NCBI GenBank assembly: GCA_016871715.1
Contig: VHCO01000060.1
Coordinates: 1 to 32,845 of the forward strand
Origin: Verrucomicrobiota bacterium
Lineage (GTDB): Bacteria > Verrucomicrobiota > Verrucomicrobiia > Limisphaerales > J093
DNA length: 32,845 nucleotides
Direction of reading: 5' to 3'
The stretch's first letter is position 1, and each line of letters starts with the position of its first letter. Below the pieces are notes generated by a model. That model made no database searches. It saw only the letters and a list, made by a program, of their open reading frames with translations, and was not told where the DNA came from. Shown piece after piece: positions 17,960 to 26,110 of this stretch. A program made the position numbers and the translations under genes.

Positions 17960-19390
17960 ATGGCTAAGCCCATCGGTTTCCATATGGGTCTCGAGGAGTT
18001 CCGCCGCCACGGCTACGCCGCGGTCGATTGGATCGCGGACTACTACGCGCGGGTCGAGACGTTCCCGGTCCTGGCCCAGGTCCGACCGGGCGAAGTGCGC
18101 GCCGCCCTGCCGCCGGAGCCGCCCGAGCGAGGCGAATCGTTTGCGGCCATGCTGCAGGATCTGGAGCGCGTGATTCTGCCGGGCATCACGCATTGGCAGT
18201 CGCCCAACTTCTTCGCCTTCTTCCCGGCCAACACATCCGGACCGGCGATCTTGGGGGAATTGCTCGCCGCCGGGCTTGGCGTGCAAGGGATGTTATGGGT
18301 GACCAGCCCCGCCTGCACGGAACTGGAGACCCATGTGCTGGATTGGCTGGCGGCGCTGCTTGGGCTGCCGGATCGGTTCCGATCGAGCGGGGCGGGGGGC
18401 GGGGTTATCCAGGACACAGCGTCGAACGCCTCGCTGTGTGCGCTACTGGCGGCGCGGGAGCGAGCCACCGGCGGCGAATCCAACGAGCGCGGGTGCGACG
18501 GCCGGTTGGTGGCCTACGCATCGACCCAAGCACATGCCTCGATCGAAAAGGCCATGGGGATCGCCGGGCTGGGCCGCAAGAACCTGCGGCTCATCGGCGT
18601 GGACGCGGCCATGGCCTTGCGACCTGAGCTCTTGGCCGAGGCCATCCGAGCCGATCGCGCGGCGGGTAAGATCCCGTGTTGCGCGGTGGCCACTGTGGGC
18701 ACGACGTCGTCCCTGGCCATCGATCCGGTGGCGGGATTGGGCCAGTTGTGCCGGGCCGAAGGGCTCTGGCTGCATGTGGACGCGGCGATGGCCGGGACAG
18801 CCGCGCTGTGCCCCGAATTCCGCCACCTCCAAGCCGGGCTCGAGTGCGCGGACAGCTACTGCTTCAACCCGCACAAGTGGATGTTTACGAATTTCGATTG
18901 CGACTGTTTTTACGTGGCGGATCGGTCGGCTCTGATCCGCGCCTTGAGCATCTTGCCGGAGTACCTGCGGAACCCTGAGACGGAGGCCGGGGCGGTCTTC
19001 GATTACCGCGATTGGCAGATCCAGCTCGGCCGCCGTTTCCGCGCGCTCAAGCTCTGGTTGGTCATCCGGCACTACGGCGCCGAAGGCTTACGACACCACA
19101 TACGCCGACACGTCGAACTGGCGCAGCAGTTCGCAGCGTGGGTGCAGGTCGACGCGCAATTCGAGCTGGCGGTTGCGCCGGTGCTCAACCTGGTGTGTTT
19201 CCGGCACCGGGGCGGCGATGAGGTGAACGAACGCTTGCTCGAACGGTTGAACGCCAGTGGCCGGCTCTATCTGACCCACACCCGCCTGGGCGAGCGCTAC
19301 ACGCTCCGTTTTTGCGTCGGTCAGACGCACACCGAACTCGAGCACGTCCAACGCGCTTGGGACTCGATTCGAAGCGCCGCGCCCCAATGA
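17960..19390 (+). CDS. PLP-dependent aromatic-L-amino-acid decarboxylase (group II)
   Basis: This 476-residue fold-type I enzyme aligns with aromatic amino acid, tyrosine or tryptophan decarboxylases. The N-terminal helical part has GYAAVDWIADYY, and the substrate region has HWQSPNFFAFFPAN. The cofactor site is shown by LHVDAAMAGTAALCPE and by NPHKWM, whose Lys306 would form the PLP Schiff base. The reaction releases CO2 from L-Phe, Tyr, Trp or DOPA to give an amine; the true substrate is uncertain. A downstream ATG at 17984 (MGLEEFRRHGY) is an alternative start. It appears to be a single gene with its own upstream region. Confidence 0.88.
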   Translation: MAKPIGFHMGLEEFRRHGYAAVDWIADYYARVETFPVLAQVRPGEVRAALPPEPPERGESFAAMLQDLERVILPGITHWQSPNFFAFFPANTSGPAILGELLAAGLGVQGMLWVTSPACTELETHVLDWLAALLGLPDRFRSSGAGGGVIQDTASNASLCALLAARERATGGESNERGCDGRLVAYASTQAHASIEKAMGIAGLGRKNLRLIGVDAAMALRPELLAEAIRADRAAGKIPCCAVATVGTTSSLAIDPVAGLGQLCRAEGLWLHVDAAMAGTAALCPEFRHLQAGLECADSYCFNPHKWMFTNFDCDCFYVADRSALIRALSILPEYLRNPETEAGAVFDYRDWQIQLGRRFRALKLWLVIRHYGAEGLRHHIRRHVELAQQFAAWVQVDAQFELAVAPVLNLVCFRHRGGDEVNERLLERLNASGRLYLTHTRLGERYTLRFCVGQTHTELEHVQRAWDSIRSAAPQ

Positions 19391-19446
19391 GGTGCGGGGC
19401 CCGCGCCACCGAGGCGCGGTCGATCTCCCCTGGCGTTGTCTGCAGG

Positions 19447-21831
19447 TCAGGACCCAGGCGCCTTAGCCTGATCCGGCCCCGGCTCGAGCTCGAGCTTGAG
19501 GACGGCATAGCCATCGATCTCGAAGTGCTCGACTTCGAGCTCGACCTCGCCGTCGGTAACCTGCTCGAACAGGCCCTCGTTCGGGGTGGGGCCGTGCCAG
19601 GTCCAGTTTTCGATCACGCTGCGGCCATTGACCTTCACGCGGACACCGTCGTCGCTGAGGGTCTTGAGGCGCCAAGCGCCTGCGGGCAACCGCAGTCGAG
19701 TGCGGGCCACCATGCCGAAATGGTCGCCGCCCGGGCCCTGGGCCGTGATGGTCTCGGAGATCCGCTGATCGCGCGGCCCCCCCCAGCCATAGGGAAAATC
19801 CAACGCGCCCACGGTCGCCCGCAGCGCCGCGGGGTCGTCAGCGAGCTTGCGCCAGCCGGCATCGTCTTGGCGCGGGTCCACCTCGGGTTTCCAGGAGAAC
19901 ACAACCACTTCCCACGTAGCGGCCACCAAGACCCCCGTCAGGGCGCGAGCGAAATTCTCGCCCTGCAACTCGATGCGGTAGGGTGTGACGCCAGGCTGGG
20001 GTGCGCGGGCGGTGATCCGTGCTGCGTTGTCCGAGGTTGCAGGGTGGTCCACCTGGGCCTTTACGCCCGTCGCGATGACCGTCAACGCGCGCACGCCATA
20101 CACGTCCCAGGCCAGTTCGCCCGGGGCGGACTTGACGGGTCGAACCATGGGGCTGGCGTGGTCCCAGGGGCCCCATTCGTCCATGACGATCCGGTTGCGA
20201 CCGCGGAGCTGCGGTCGAGCGCCTACCGGCTGCCGGTTTCCCGGCACGTCAATTTGAGGCAAGGCAACCGAAGGCATCTGGCCATCGCGCAGGGGTTCAC
20301 AGCCCGGTTTCACCGCCCACTCCATCGCGTTAGTGAGCTGGAGGGCAACGGTGTTGGCCAGGTAGTAATTGCTGCGCACCTGCTGGGTGTTGTCGTCGCG
20401 CAGTTGGAGGACGATTAAGCGATCGTTCGGGCGCAGGGCGCCGAAGGGATGGCGGCCGTCCAGGGTGAAGGTGTTGGCGGCGATTACGTTGCCCGAGACG
20501 CCGCGGTAATTGCCTACGACACCGGGCGCCTTGAGCAGGTGGGCGTCATGATCCCACCACAAGTGAATGGCGCACTTGTCGTTCAGGAACGTGTTGCGCA
20601 GGATGAGATTGTCGGAGGCGTGCTCCATGTTGATCCCGCCGCGCTCGAGTCCATAGGCCATGCCGCCGTTGCCCTCGAAATGATTCTCGATGATCCGGGT
20701 GTCGGAGCTGTACCCGCCCCAGAAGCCGCAGATGGCGTTTTCGACTAGGCGGTTTTGCGCGAGCACATTTCCTTCGCTGAAGGTCAGTTCGATGCCGTGC
20801 GCCGGCGCATAGGAGAAGTCGTTTCCGATCAAGAGGTTTCGGTTGCAGCCCAGCGCACTGAACTCCCGGGCCAGCTCGGGCGGCACACGGATCAGCTCCT
20901 CCACCTCCTGGCGCCCGGTCTCGCGTCGCAACCGGTCGCGCTCGGCATCGAGCCAGCGTTCGCCCACGGCTTCCTGACCCGCGAAGCCGAAGAAACCGTC
21001 GCCGCCGTGGGTGGCGGAGTTCTCGGCGAACACATTGTCGTTGCATTGCTCGAAGCAAAGAATGCCGGCCGAGTCTTGGCCGCGGTTGTAGACGCCCTCG
21101 ACATGGCCGCGCACACAAAAGTCGAACGCGTTGCGGCTGACCACATTTCGACTACTGCGCCACAGCGCCAAGCCCCACCCGGACAGGAACGAACAGTCGT
21201 TGTCGTAAATGCGCCCTTGGTTGACGCGGTCGAGCAGGATGCCGTTTTGGCCGCGGCGCACTCGGATCTCGCGCACGGTCACGCGGTCGGATGCCTCGAT
21301 GCACACCGCGCCGCCGTGCTCGTCGCGCCATTTGCGTGTGTCGTTGTGGTGCGGGAAGAGCCAGTCTGCGCTGTCCTCGGCGGCCGGCGTCGAGCGCAGC
21401 CGTTGACGGTAGTTGTCCGAGAAATCGCCCCCGGCCACCGTCAACTCGTCTGCGCGAGTAGCGACCAGGCCATTGAAGAAGCCGTGCACACGGGCGCCCT
21501 CGAGGGTGACGCCGCGGCGACCGGCGATGCGGATGCCGATGCCGGTCAACTCGTTCCAGGGCGTGCCGGCCGGGGCGCCGCACAGCTCGCTGCCTTCGGC
21601 AAACCGCATCGTGATGCCGTCCGCACCGACCTGGATCACGCCATTCCGGTTCGCGTCGGCAATCGCGGTCCCAGGCGGAATGCGCACCACACAGGACTGT
21701 GTGATGACCGTGTCGTCGTGGGTGACGGTGAGGACGGGGAAAACTTGGGCTTGGCCCACCGTCGCCAGAAGCCCTGCCACCGCCAGCACGCCTGGAACGA
21801 TGTAACCTGCGCCCGAGTTCACGCTTGCCAT
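19447..21831 (-). CDS. large secreted parallel beta-helix protein with PA14-like C-terminus
   Basis: The 794-residue product begins with a signal peptide (hydrophobic GVLAVAGLLATVGQA, cleavage near residue 28). Residues of about 60-480 form parallel beta-helix repeats rich in Asn (for example VSRNAFDFCVRGH, LIGNDFSYAPAHG, LRNTFLNDK). The last 100 residues carry a PA14/GLEYA-like block: LRLPAGAWRLKTLSDDGVRV, VNGRSVIENW, and VEHFEIDGYAVLKLEL. PA14-like domains often bind carbohydrate, so a secreted or surface polysaccharide-acting role is a fair inference. Its relation to the tandem pair at 325-3067 is at the fold level only. It converges on the decarboxylase gene across a 56-base gap. Confidence 0.82.
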   Translation of the reverse strand: MASVNSGAGYIVPGVLAVAGLLATVGQAQVFPVLTVTHDDTVITQSCVVRIPPGTAIADANRNGVIQVGADGITMRFAEGSELCGAPAGTPWNELTGIGIRIAGRRGVTLEGARVHGFFNGLVATRADELTVAGGDFSDNYRQRLRSTPAAEDSADWLFPHHNDTRKWRDEHGGAVCIEASDRVTVREIRVRRGQNGILLDRVNQGRIYDNDCSFLSGWGLALWRSSRNVVSRNAFDFCVRGHVEGVYNRGQDSAGILCFEQCNDNVFAENSATHGGDGFFGFAGQEAVGERWLDAERDRLRRETGRQEVEELIRVPPELAREFSALGCNRNLLIGNDFSYAPAHGIELTFSEGNVLAQNRLVENAICGFWGGYSSDTRIIENHFEGNGGMAYGLERGGINMEHASDNLILRNTFLNDKCAIHLWWDHDAHLLKAPGVVGNYRGVSGNVIAANTFTLDGRHPFGALRPNDRLIVLQLRDDNTQQVRSNYYLANTVALQLTNAMEWAVKPGCEPLRDGQMPSVALPQIDVPGNRQPVGARPQLRGRNRIVMDEWGPWDHASPMVRPVKSAPGELAWDVYGVRALTVIATGVKAQVDHPATSDNAARITARAPQPGVTPYRIELQGENFARALTGVLVAATWEVVVFSWKPEVDPRQDDAGWRKLADDPAALRATVGALDFPYGWGGPRDQRISETITAQGPGGDHFGMVARTRLRLPAGAWRLKTLSDDGVRVKVNGRSVIENWTWHGPTPNEGLFEQVTDGEVELEVEHFEIDGYAVLKLELEPGPDQAKAPGS

Positions 21832-22330
21832 GGGATCGCTTGCGATTCAGTCCGCTCCGCTTGCGCTGCGATGTCAGGCGCGTCCCGATACGCCCGAGAC
21901 AGGCCGCAACCGCCCCTCGCCGCGAGCTACCGACTGGGCAGCAGCTTAGCGCGACACCCGTCGCAATACAACGCTCAACTCATCCTGCGCCCACGCCCCG
22001 AATCCTTAGCGAGGCGGAGCGCGGACGGTCACCTCCGCCCAGCGGATCTGACGATCCGCGCCCCACAGGGAGCCTGCCGGATGTCACCCGCGATGGCAGC
22101 CCTCAAGCACCTCGCTAAGGATTCGGCCCACGCGCTTGCACGCCAGCCACTGCTGTGCTTAACTGGCGCTTATATGCAGGATGAGTCGCACGTGACCAAT
22201 GCGGCCGTGACGGACTGGCGGAGCGACGCTGGCCCCGAGCTGCTCGCCCCGGCCCGGCTCGACCGTGTGGGGCTTGTCGCGCCACGGCCTCCTGCACAAC
22301 CCAACCTCAGCCAAAGCGAAACCGACTCCG
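21832..22330. other. intergenic region holding the second 129-bp element
   Basis: This divergent region separates the large beta-helix gene (minus) from the DUF1579-like gene (plus). Apart from the element at 21998-22126 it holds no supported gene. A TTATAT at about 22171 preceded by TTAACT could be a weak promoter for the plus-strand gene. Long open frames crossing the region are continuations of antisense frames and are not credible. Confidence 0.4.
21998..22126 (-). repeat. 129-bp MITE-like element, copy 2
   Basis: Perfect 17-bp terminal inverted repeats bound it: CCGAATCCTTAGCGAGG (21998-22014) and CCTCGCTAAGGATTCGG (22110-22126). The interior, read on the minus strand, matches copy 1 at 3075-3203 nearly base for base, including the palindromic GCGGATCGTCAGATCCGC core. 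The equal length and clean ends in both copies indicate a defined mobile or mobilised unit. There is no transposase in the element and no obvious target-site duplication. Confidence 0.87.
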
Positions 22331-22855
22331 ATGAAAACCAACCTCACCTTGGTCACCGCAACCCTGTTCCTGGCCTCCGCTCTGGGCTTGAGCGCCGCTG
22401 AGCCGCAAAAGCCGAAACCAAGTTCAGCCGCGTTCGAGCGGCTGAAGACGCTCGTGGGCACCTGGACCGGCAAGGCCGACATGGGCGAAGGGCCGGTGGA
22501 CCTGACCATGCAGTATCGGCTCCTGGCGGCCGGGAGTGTGCTCGAGGAGCGGGTGTTTGTGGGCACGCCCAACGAAATGGTGACGATGTACTACGACCAG
22601 GGCGGCAAACTCGCCCTCACGCATTATTGCGTCCTCGGGAATCGGCCGAGCATGCTCCTCAAGTCCGCGGACGCGAAGACGCTGAAGTTCGACTTCGATC
22701 CGACCTGCGGCATCAATCCCCGGGAGGAATCTCACATGCACGCCATGACCATCACCTTCAACGATGCCGACACCATCACCACGAGCTGTCAGGCGATCAT
22801 GAACGGTCAACCGGCTCCCGAGCACGCCGTGACGCTCAAGCGCATCAAGCCGTAA
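22331..22855 (+). CDS. secreted DUF1579-like protein
   Basis: This 174-residue protein has a signal peptide (MKTNLTLVTATLFLASALGL, then SAAEPQ) and a lipocalin-like core. FERLKTLVGTWTGKADMGEG at the start of the mature part is typical of DUF1579 and related families, and RLLAAGSVLEERVF and TMYYDQGGKLALTHYC follow. The function of these families is unknown. It stands alone between repeat-rich intergenic regions. Confidence 0.75.
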   Translation: MKTNLTLVTATLFLASALGLSAAEPQKPKPSSAAFERLKTLVGTWTGKADMGEGPVDLTMQYRLLAAGSVLEERVFVGTPNEMVTMYYDQGGKLALTHYCVLGNRPSMLLKSADAKTLKFDFDPTCGINPREESHMHAMTITFNDADTITTSCQAIMNGQPAPEHAVTLKRIKP

Positions 22856-23251
22856 CCCGGCTTGCGATCCGGCCCTTGAGCCGGAATCGGCCTCCGGCGG
22901 CGTGTCCGCCCCACGCGAAGCGTTATGGCCCGGCGCAGATGTCGGGCGCAAAGACTTATCGGGAAGGGCGAGACCATACCCCGGCGCCCCCAGCCATGAA
23001 GCACCCCGCATACTCATGAGTCACTGAGATGGACCACAAGTCGGCGGTAGGGCGCGCAGTCCTCTGCGCGCCGCGGCTTCTGGCGTCCACAGTGGTTTAC
23101 GGCGTGCAGGGGACTGCGCGCCCTGCCGGCAGTTTGTCGTCTACCGCGGACTCTCACCGATAACGCGTCAGCGAATCTGCTGCCGGCGAATCCGCTTGTT
23201 TCGCGTGCGCCGGCTCGCTAGGTTCCCGCCGTTCCCTGGGGCAGGCCCGGC
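22856..23251. other. intergenic region with a large REP-like palindrome
   Basis: No gene is supported in these 396 bases. The main feature is the long imperfect palindrome at 23042-23129, listed separately. The stretch marks the boundary between the ordinary chromosome on the left and the rearranged CRISPR-Cas region on the right. Confidence 0.5.
23042..23129. repeat. REP-like imperfect palindrome
   Basis: The arms at 23042-23073 (core GGGCGCGCAGTCCTCTGCGC) and 23100-23129 (core GCAGGGGACTGCGCGCCC) are inverted copies with about four differences, around a centre of about 26 bases. Repeats with a GCGCGCAGTCC-type arm occur many times in related genomes as far as I recall, so it may be a dispersed extragenic repeat or mRNA end structure. 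Confidence 0.6.
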
Positions 23252-23490
23252 ATGAACTTGGACGCGCCGACCGCGAAGGATGGAGAGGGCGGATGGACAG
23301 TCTCGCCTGACACCTCGTTCCACCGCCGCATCTGCCACGAGCTCGTGCCGAAATGGGCCGGCCATTGGCGCACGATTGAAGTGCGGGCCGGCCATCTCAC
23401 GCCCCCGCCACCCCACGAAGTTCCCCTGCTCATGCGGGACTACGGGGCGGCCCCCGCGTTCCCGTCCGCCGCTGATCCCAGCCTTTCTCT
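23252..23490 (+). pseudogene. N-terminal fragment resembling a Fic-family protein
   Basis: The reading from ATG 23252 gives a stretch with HRRICHELVPKWAGHWRT, then an Arg-Ala-Gly-His turn and PPPPHEVPLLMRDY. This resembles the region before the catalytic motif in some Fic/DOC adenylyltransferase-type proteins. It breaks off near 23490, where the cas5-associated repeat begins, and no HPFxxGNGR catalytic motif is present. I therefore read it as a truncated relic brought in or cut by the same rearrangement. The family call rests on memory of the pattern and is tentative. Confidence 0.4.
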
Positions 23491-23496
23491 TTTTTT

Positions 23497-23718
23497 GTCA
23501 GAACCCCGACCCCCAGCGCGTATCCAGTCCAGAAACCATGAAATCCAGGCCGACGATCCGCCGCCGCAAACACACCGACTCGCCAGCCCCCCCCACGGAG
23601 ACAGGGCCTGTGATCGAGTCCTCTACCGCCGTTCGATTCACGCGCCAGATGAAACCGCATCCACTCCAGCTCGAAATCTCCGGCCCCACCGCGATGTGGA
23701 CGCGGCCGGACACTGGCT
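23497..23718 (+). repeat. 222-bp direct repeat, left copy
   Basis: This segment matches 25405-25626 with about 8 differences and no gaps (constant offset 1908). It covers a conserved leader reading [20 protein letters not shown] and continuing, plus the first 23 codons of the divergent cas5. The two copies flank the DUF1016 nuclease gene and the orphan canonical cas5 5' end, so recombination between them could delete or amplify that block. Confidence 0.85.
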
Positions 23719-24028
23719 TCATGCCGAGGCCGAGTGGCATTGCGGGCCAGGTGGCGAGCCAGCGGAATCTCCCGATGGCGAGTGCGCGCCGCACGCTTTG
23801 TCCCTCGCCCATCGGATGGGAGAGGGTGGCCGAGGGCCGGGTGAGGGAACACGCCTCGTCAATCGCCGGCTGGAAGACGGCCAGTGGTTCTACACGCCCT
23901 GCCTGGGTTGGAAGGAGTTCGCCCCCGATTCCGTTGAGCCGTTCCGCGCCCAGACCCGGGTTTGCAGGAGCGAGAACCACGGAATCCCCACGATGCTGCG
24001 CATGGTGTTCGAGCGAATGATCCTATGA
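23649..24028 (+). pseudogene. cas5 relic (copy A)
   Basis: ATG 23649 opens with [20 protein letters not shown], the same start as the intact cas5 at 28536. The frame then breaks. Compared with copy B, 235 bases are missing between two CGGCTC hexamers, which shifts the frame. A palindromic insertion of about 50 bp follows at 23800-23850. The C-terminal part then resumes in another frame ([18 protein letters not shown] to MLRMVF) and ends early at TGA 24026-24028, lacking about 27 residues of copy C. That TGA overlaps the ATG of the nuclease gene. It cannot make a full Cas5. Confidence 0.85.
23800..23850 (+). repeat. palindromic REP-type insertion in cas5 relic
   Basis: The inserted bases contain CCCTCGCCCATCGGATGGG with AGAGGG, then GGCCGAGGGCCGGGTGAGGG. 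They form two adjacent hairpins with CCCTC/GAGGG ends. The same stretch is absent from cas5 copies B and C, so its borders are well defined. Similar sequences are common intergenic repeats in Planctomycetes and Verrucomicrobia, to my knowledge. Confidence 0.65.
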
Positions 24029-25251
24029 ACTACGACGCCCTCATCGCCACCCTGGCTCAAGTCCACCAGCAGGCCCAAGCCGGAGCCGCGGGCGCGGTCA
24101 ACCGCCACCTCATCCTCCGCAACTGGCTCATCGGCGCATACCTCGTCGAGTTCGAGCAGAACGGCGAGGATCGCGCCCAATACGCCACGGGTTTGCTCAA
24201 GCGCATCGCCGCCGACCTGCGACGCGAAAATATCCCCGGAACGAGCACCCAAATGCTCGAACGGATGCGGCTGTTCTATGCTCGCTACCCGCAGATGCGT
24301 TCGGCGATTTCCTCATCAGTGATGAGGATTTCTTCCAATCTCCTGCCGGTCAGCGAATTGACGATTTCCTCATCACTGCCGGTGGAATTGCCGGTCGGCG
24401 GGCCTCCTCCGATTCGCCAACCACTGGCTGGCGAATCTGATTCGTCCGGGAAATCCGCGGCACTGGTGCGGAAATTGTCCGGCCAACCCACGCCGCTTCC
24501 GTCAGCGATGGTCCTGCAACTCTCCTGGACACACCTCCTGGAACTCATCCGCCTCGACGACCCTTGGAAGCGCGCCTTCTACGAAAACGAATGCCTCAAG
24601 GGCAACTGGTCCGTCCGCCAACTCCAACGCCAGATCGGTTCGCTCCTCTACGAACGCACCGGCCTCTCGACCGACAAACACACCGCCATCGAACACGCCC
24701 GCCAGCAGGCCGCAGACGCTCCGGCGGACATCGCCAGCCTCATCCGCGATCCCTACGTCCTCGAATTCACCGGCCTCGCCGAAAAACCGCACTATCTGGA
24801 AAGCGACCTCGAAGCCGCGTTGCTCGACCATCTCCAGTCCTTCCTGCTCGAACTCGGCACGGGCTTCTGTTTCGAGGCCCGCCAGAGACGCATCACCGTC
24901 GGCAACGAACACGACTACCTCGACCTCGTTTTCTACCACCGCCTCCTGCGCTGCCACCTGCTCATTGACCTGAAAATCCGCGCCTTCCAGCACACTGACG
25001 CCGGCCAGATGAACTTCTATCTCAACTACTGGAAGGAAAACGTCATGGCCGAGGGTGACCAGCCGCCCGTCGGCCTGCTGCTTTGCACGGACAAAGACCA
25101 GACCAAGGTGGAATACGCCACTGGCGGCCTGGACCGCCAACTCTTTGTCTCCCGCTACCTCGTGGCCCTGCCCAAGCCCGAGCAGTTGCAGCAACTCATC
25201 GAAACTGACCGGACTGTCTGGGAACAGCACCACCCCGAATCCAAAACCTAG
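24025..25251 (+). CDS. DUF1016/YhcG-type PD-(D/E)XK nuclease
   Basis: This 408-residue protein has the DUF1016 N-terminal helical domain ([20 protein letters not shown], then a gap, [16 protein letters not shown]) and the C-terminal nuclease domain. The catalytic pattern is visible as [11 protein letters not shown] followed by LIDLKIRAF (Asp315, Lys317) and [11 protein letters not shown]. Family members occur in defence islands and mobile elements, sometimes with restriction systems. Residues of about 92-160 form an unusual Ser/Pro-rich insertion with internal palindromes (24311-24327; 24411-24437). The ATG overlaps the stop of the cas5 relic. No methylase partner is near. The cas locus context suggests defence or a passenger role; activity is probable but unproven. 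Confidence 0.88.
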   Translation: MNYDALIATLAQVHQQAQAGAAGAVNRHLILRNWLIGAYLVEFEQNGEDRAQYATGLLKRIAADLRRENIPGTSTQMLERMRLFYARYPQMRSAISSSVMRISSNLLPVSELTISSSLPVELPVGGPPPIRQPLAGESDSSGKSAALVRKLSGQPTPLPSAMVLQLSWTHLLELIRLDDPWKRAFYENECLKGNWSVRQLQRQIGSLLYERTGLSTDKHTAIEHARQQAADAPADIASLIRDPYVLEFTGLAEKPHYLESDLEAALLDHLQSFLLELGTGFCFEARQRRITVGNEHDYLDLVFYHRLLRCHLLIDLKIRAFQHTDAGQMNFYLNYWKENVMAEGDQPPVGLLLCTDKDQTKVEYATGGLDRQLFVSRYLVALPKPEQLQQLIETDRTVWEQHHPESKT

Positions 25252-25253
25252 GA

Positions 25254-25404
25254 ATGACCATGCTTTCCGACCCCATCTGTCTCCGCGTCCAAGGCCCGTT
25301 CGCCTGCTTCACGATGCCGGAGTTCCACGTCGAGCGCGTGAGCTACCCGGCCATCACGCCCAGCGCAGCGTGCGGTATCCTGGAGGCCATCCTCATGAAG
25401 CCCA
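25254..25404 (+). pseudogene. orphan N-terminus of canonical type I-C Cas5
   Basis: From ATG 25254 the reading [32 protein letters not shown] and [12 protein letters not shown] is the classic start of type I-C Cas5 (Cas5c/Cas5d). After about 50 codons it runs, still in frame, into the 222-bp direct repeat and then into a different, divergent Cas5. The remaining 170 or so residues of the canonical protein are missing. It begins two bases after the nuclease stop. Confidence 0.8.
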
Positions 25405-25626
25405 GTCAGAACCCCAACCCCCAGCGCGTATCCACTCCAGAAACCATGAAATCCAGGCCGACGATCCGCCGCCGCAAACACACCGACTCGCCAGCCCCCC
25501 CCACGGAGACAGGGCCTGTGCTCGAGTCCTCTACCGCCGTTCGATTCACGCGCCACATGAAACCGTATCCACTCCAGCTCGAAATCTCCGGCCCCACCGC
25601 CATGTGGACGCGGCCGGACACCGGCT
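25405..25626 (+). repeat. 222-bp direct repeat, right copy
   Basis: This is the partner of 23497-23718. Here it joins the canonical cas5 start to the divergent cas5 without breaking the frame. It encodes a basic, Pro-rich linker of about 50 residues (for example [20 protein letters not shown]) before [13 protein letters not shown]. Confidence 0.85.
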
Positions 25627-26108
25627 CATCCCCGGTGTCCTACGTCGCCCCCACGTTCAGCGCGGTGAAGGGTATCTTCGAATCCGTGCTGCGCTGGAAG
25701 TCGGTTCGCGTCCGTCCGGTGAAAGTGGAAATCTGCCGGCCGATCCAGTTCCATCGCTACGTCACCAACTACGGCGGGCCGCTTCGCGCCTCCGACGCGA
25801 TGGCCAAGGGCGCGTCGTTCCAGTTGTTCGCCATGGTGTTGGTGAACGTCTGCTACCGGCTCCACGCCGAGGCGGACTGGAATCGCGGGCCAAATGGCGA
25901 GCCGGCGGAATCGCCCGATGGCCAGTGCGCCCCGCATGCCTTCCAAGACGCCTTCAACTGCCGGCTGGAAAACGGCCAATGGTTTTACACGCCTTGCCTC
26001 GGCTGGAAGGAGTTCGCCCCCGATTACGTCGGGCCGTTTCGCACCGAGACACGGATTTGCGGAAGCGAAGACCACGTCATCGCAGTCTTTCGGCAGAGAT
26101 CGAACTGA
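25557..26108 (+). CDS. cas5: divergent Cas5, C-terminally altered (copy B)
   Basis: From ATG 25557 the product is 183 residues and about 91% identical by eye to the intact copy at 28536 until residue ~172. It then ends in [10 protein letters not shown] instead of the MLRMVFDQP tail. Core Cas5 RAMP features are kept: [30 protein letters not shown] and [14 protein letters not shown]. The frame is open upstream to 25254, so a 284-residue fusion with the canonical cas5 start and linker is possible. Differences from copy C are mostly at third codon positions, a sign of past selection. The stop lies two bases before the cas3 start. Function is doubtful without the normal C-terminus. Confidence 0.7.
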   Translation: MKPYPLQLEISGPTAMWTRPDTGSSPVSYVAPTFSAVKGIFESVLRWKSVRVRPVKVEICRPIQFHRYVTNYGGPLRASDAMAKGASFQLFAMVLVNVCYRLHAEADWNRGPNGEPAESPDGQCAPHAFQDAFNCRLENGQWFYTPCLGWKEFAPDYVGPFRTETRICGSEDHVIAVFRQRSN

Positions 26109-26110
26109 GA

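Noticed and set aside
20755-22401. 548-residue plus-strand frame
   Set aside because: It is antisense to the beta-helix gene, crosses the 129-bp element and the DUF1579-like gene start, and has no protein-like motifs.
25055-26110. Long upstream extension of the cas3 frame (915-residue reading)
   Set aside because: The first 350 codons are an out-of-frame shadow of the nuclease and cas5 genes. The HD domain begins naturally at ATG 26111.
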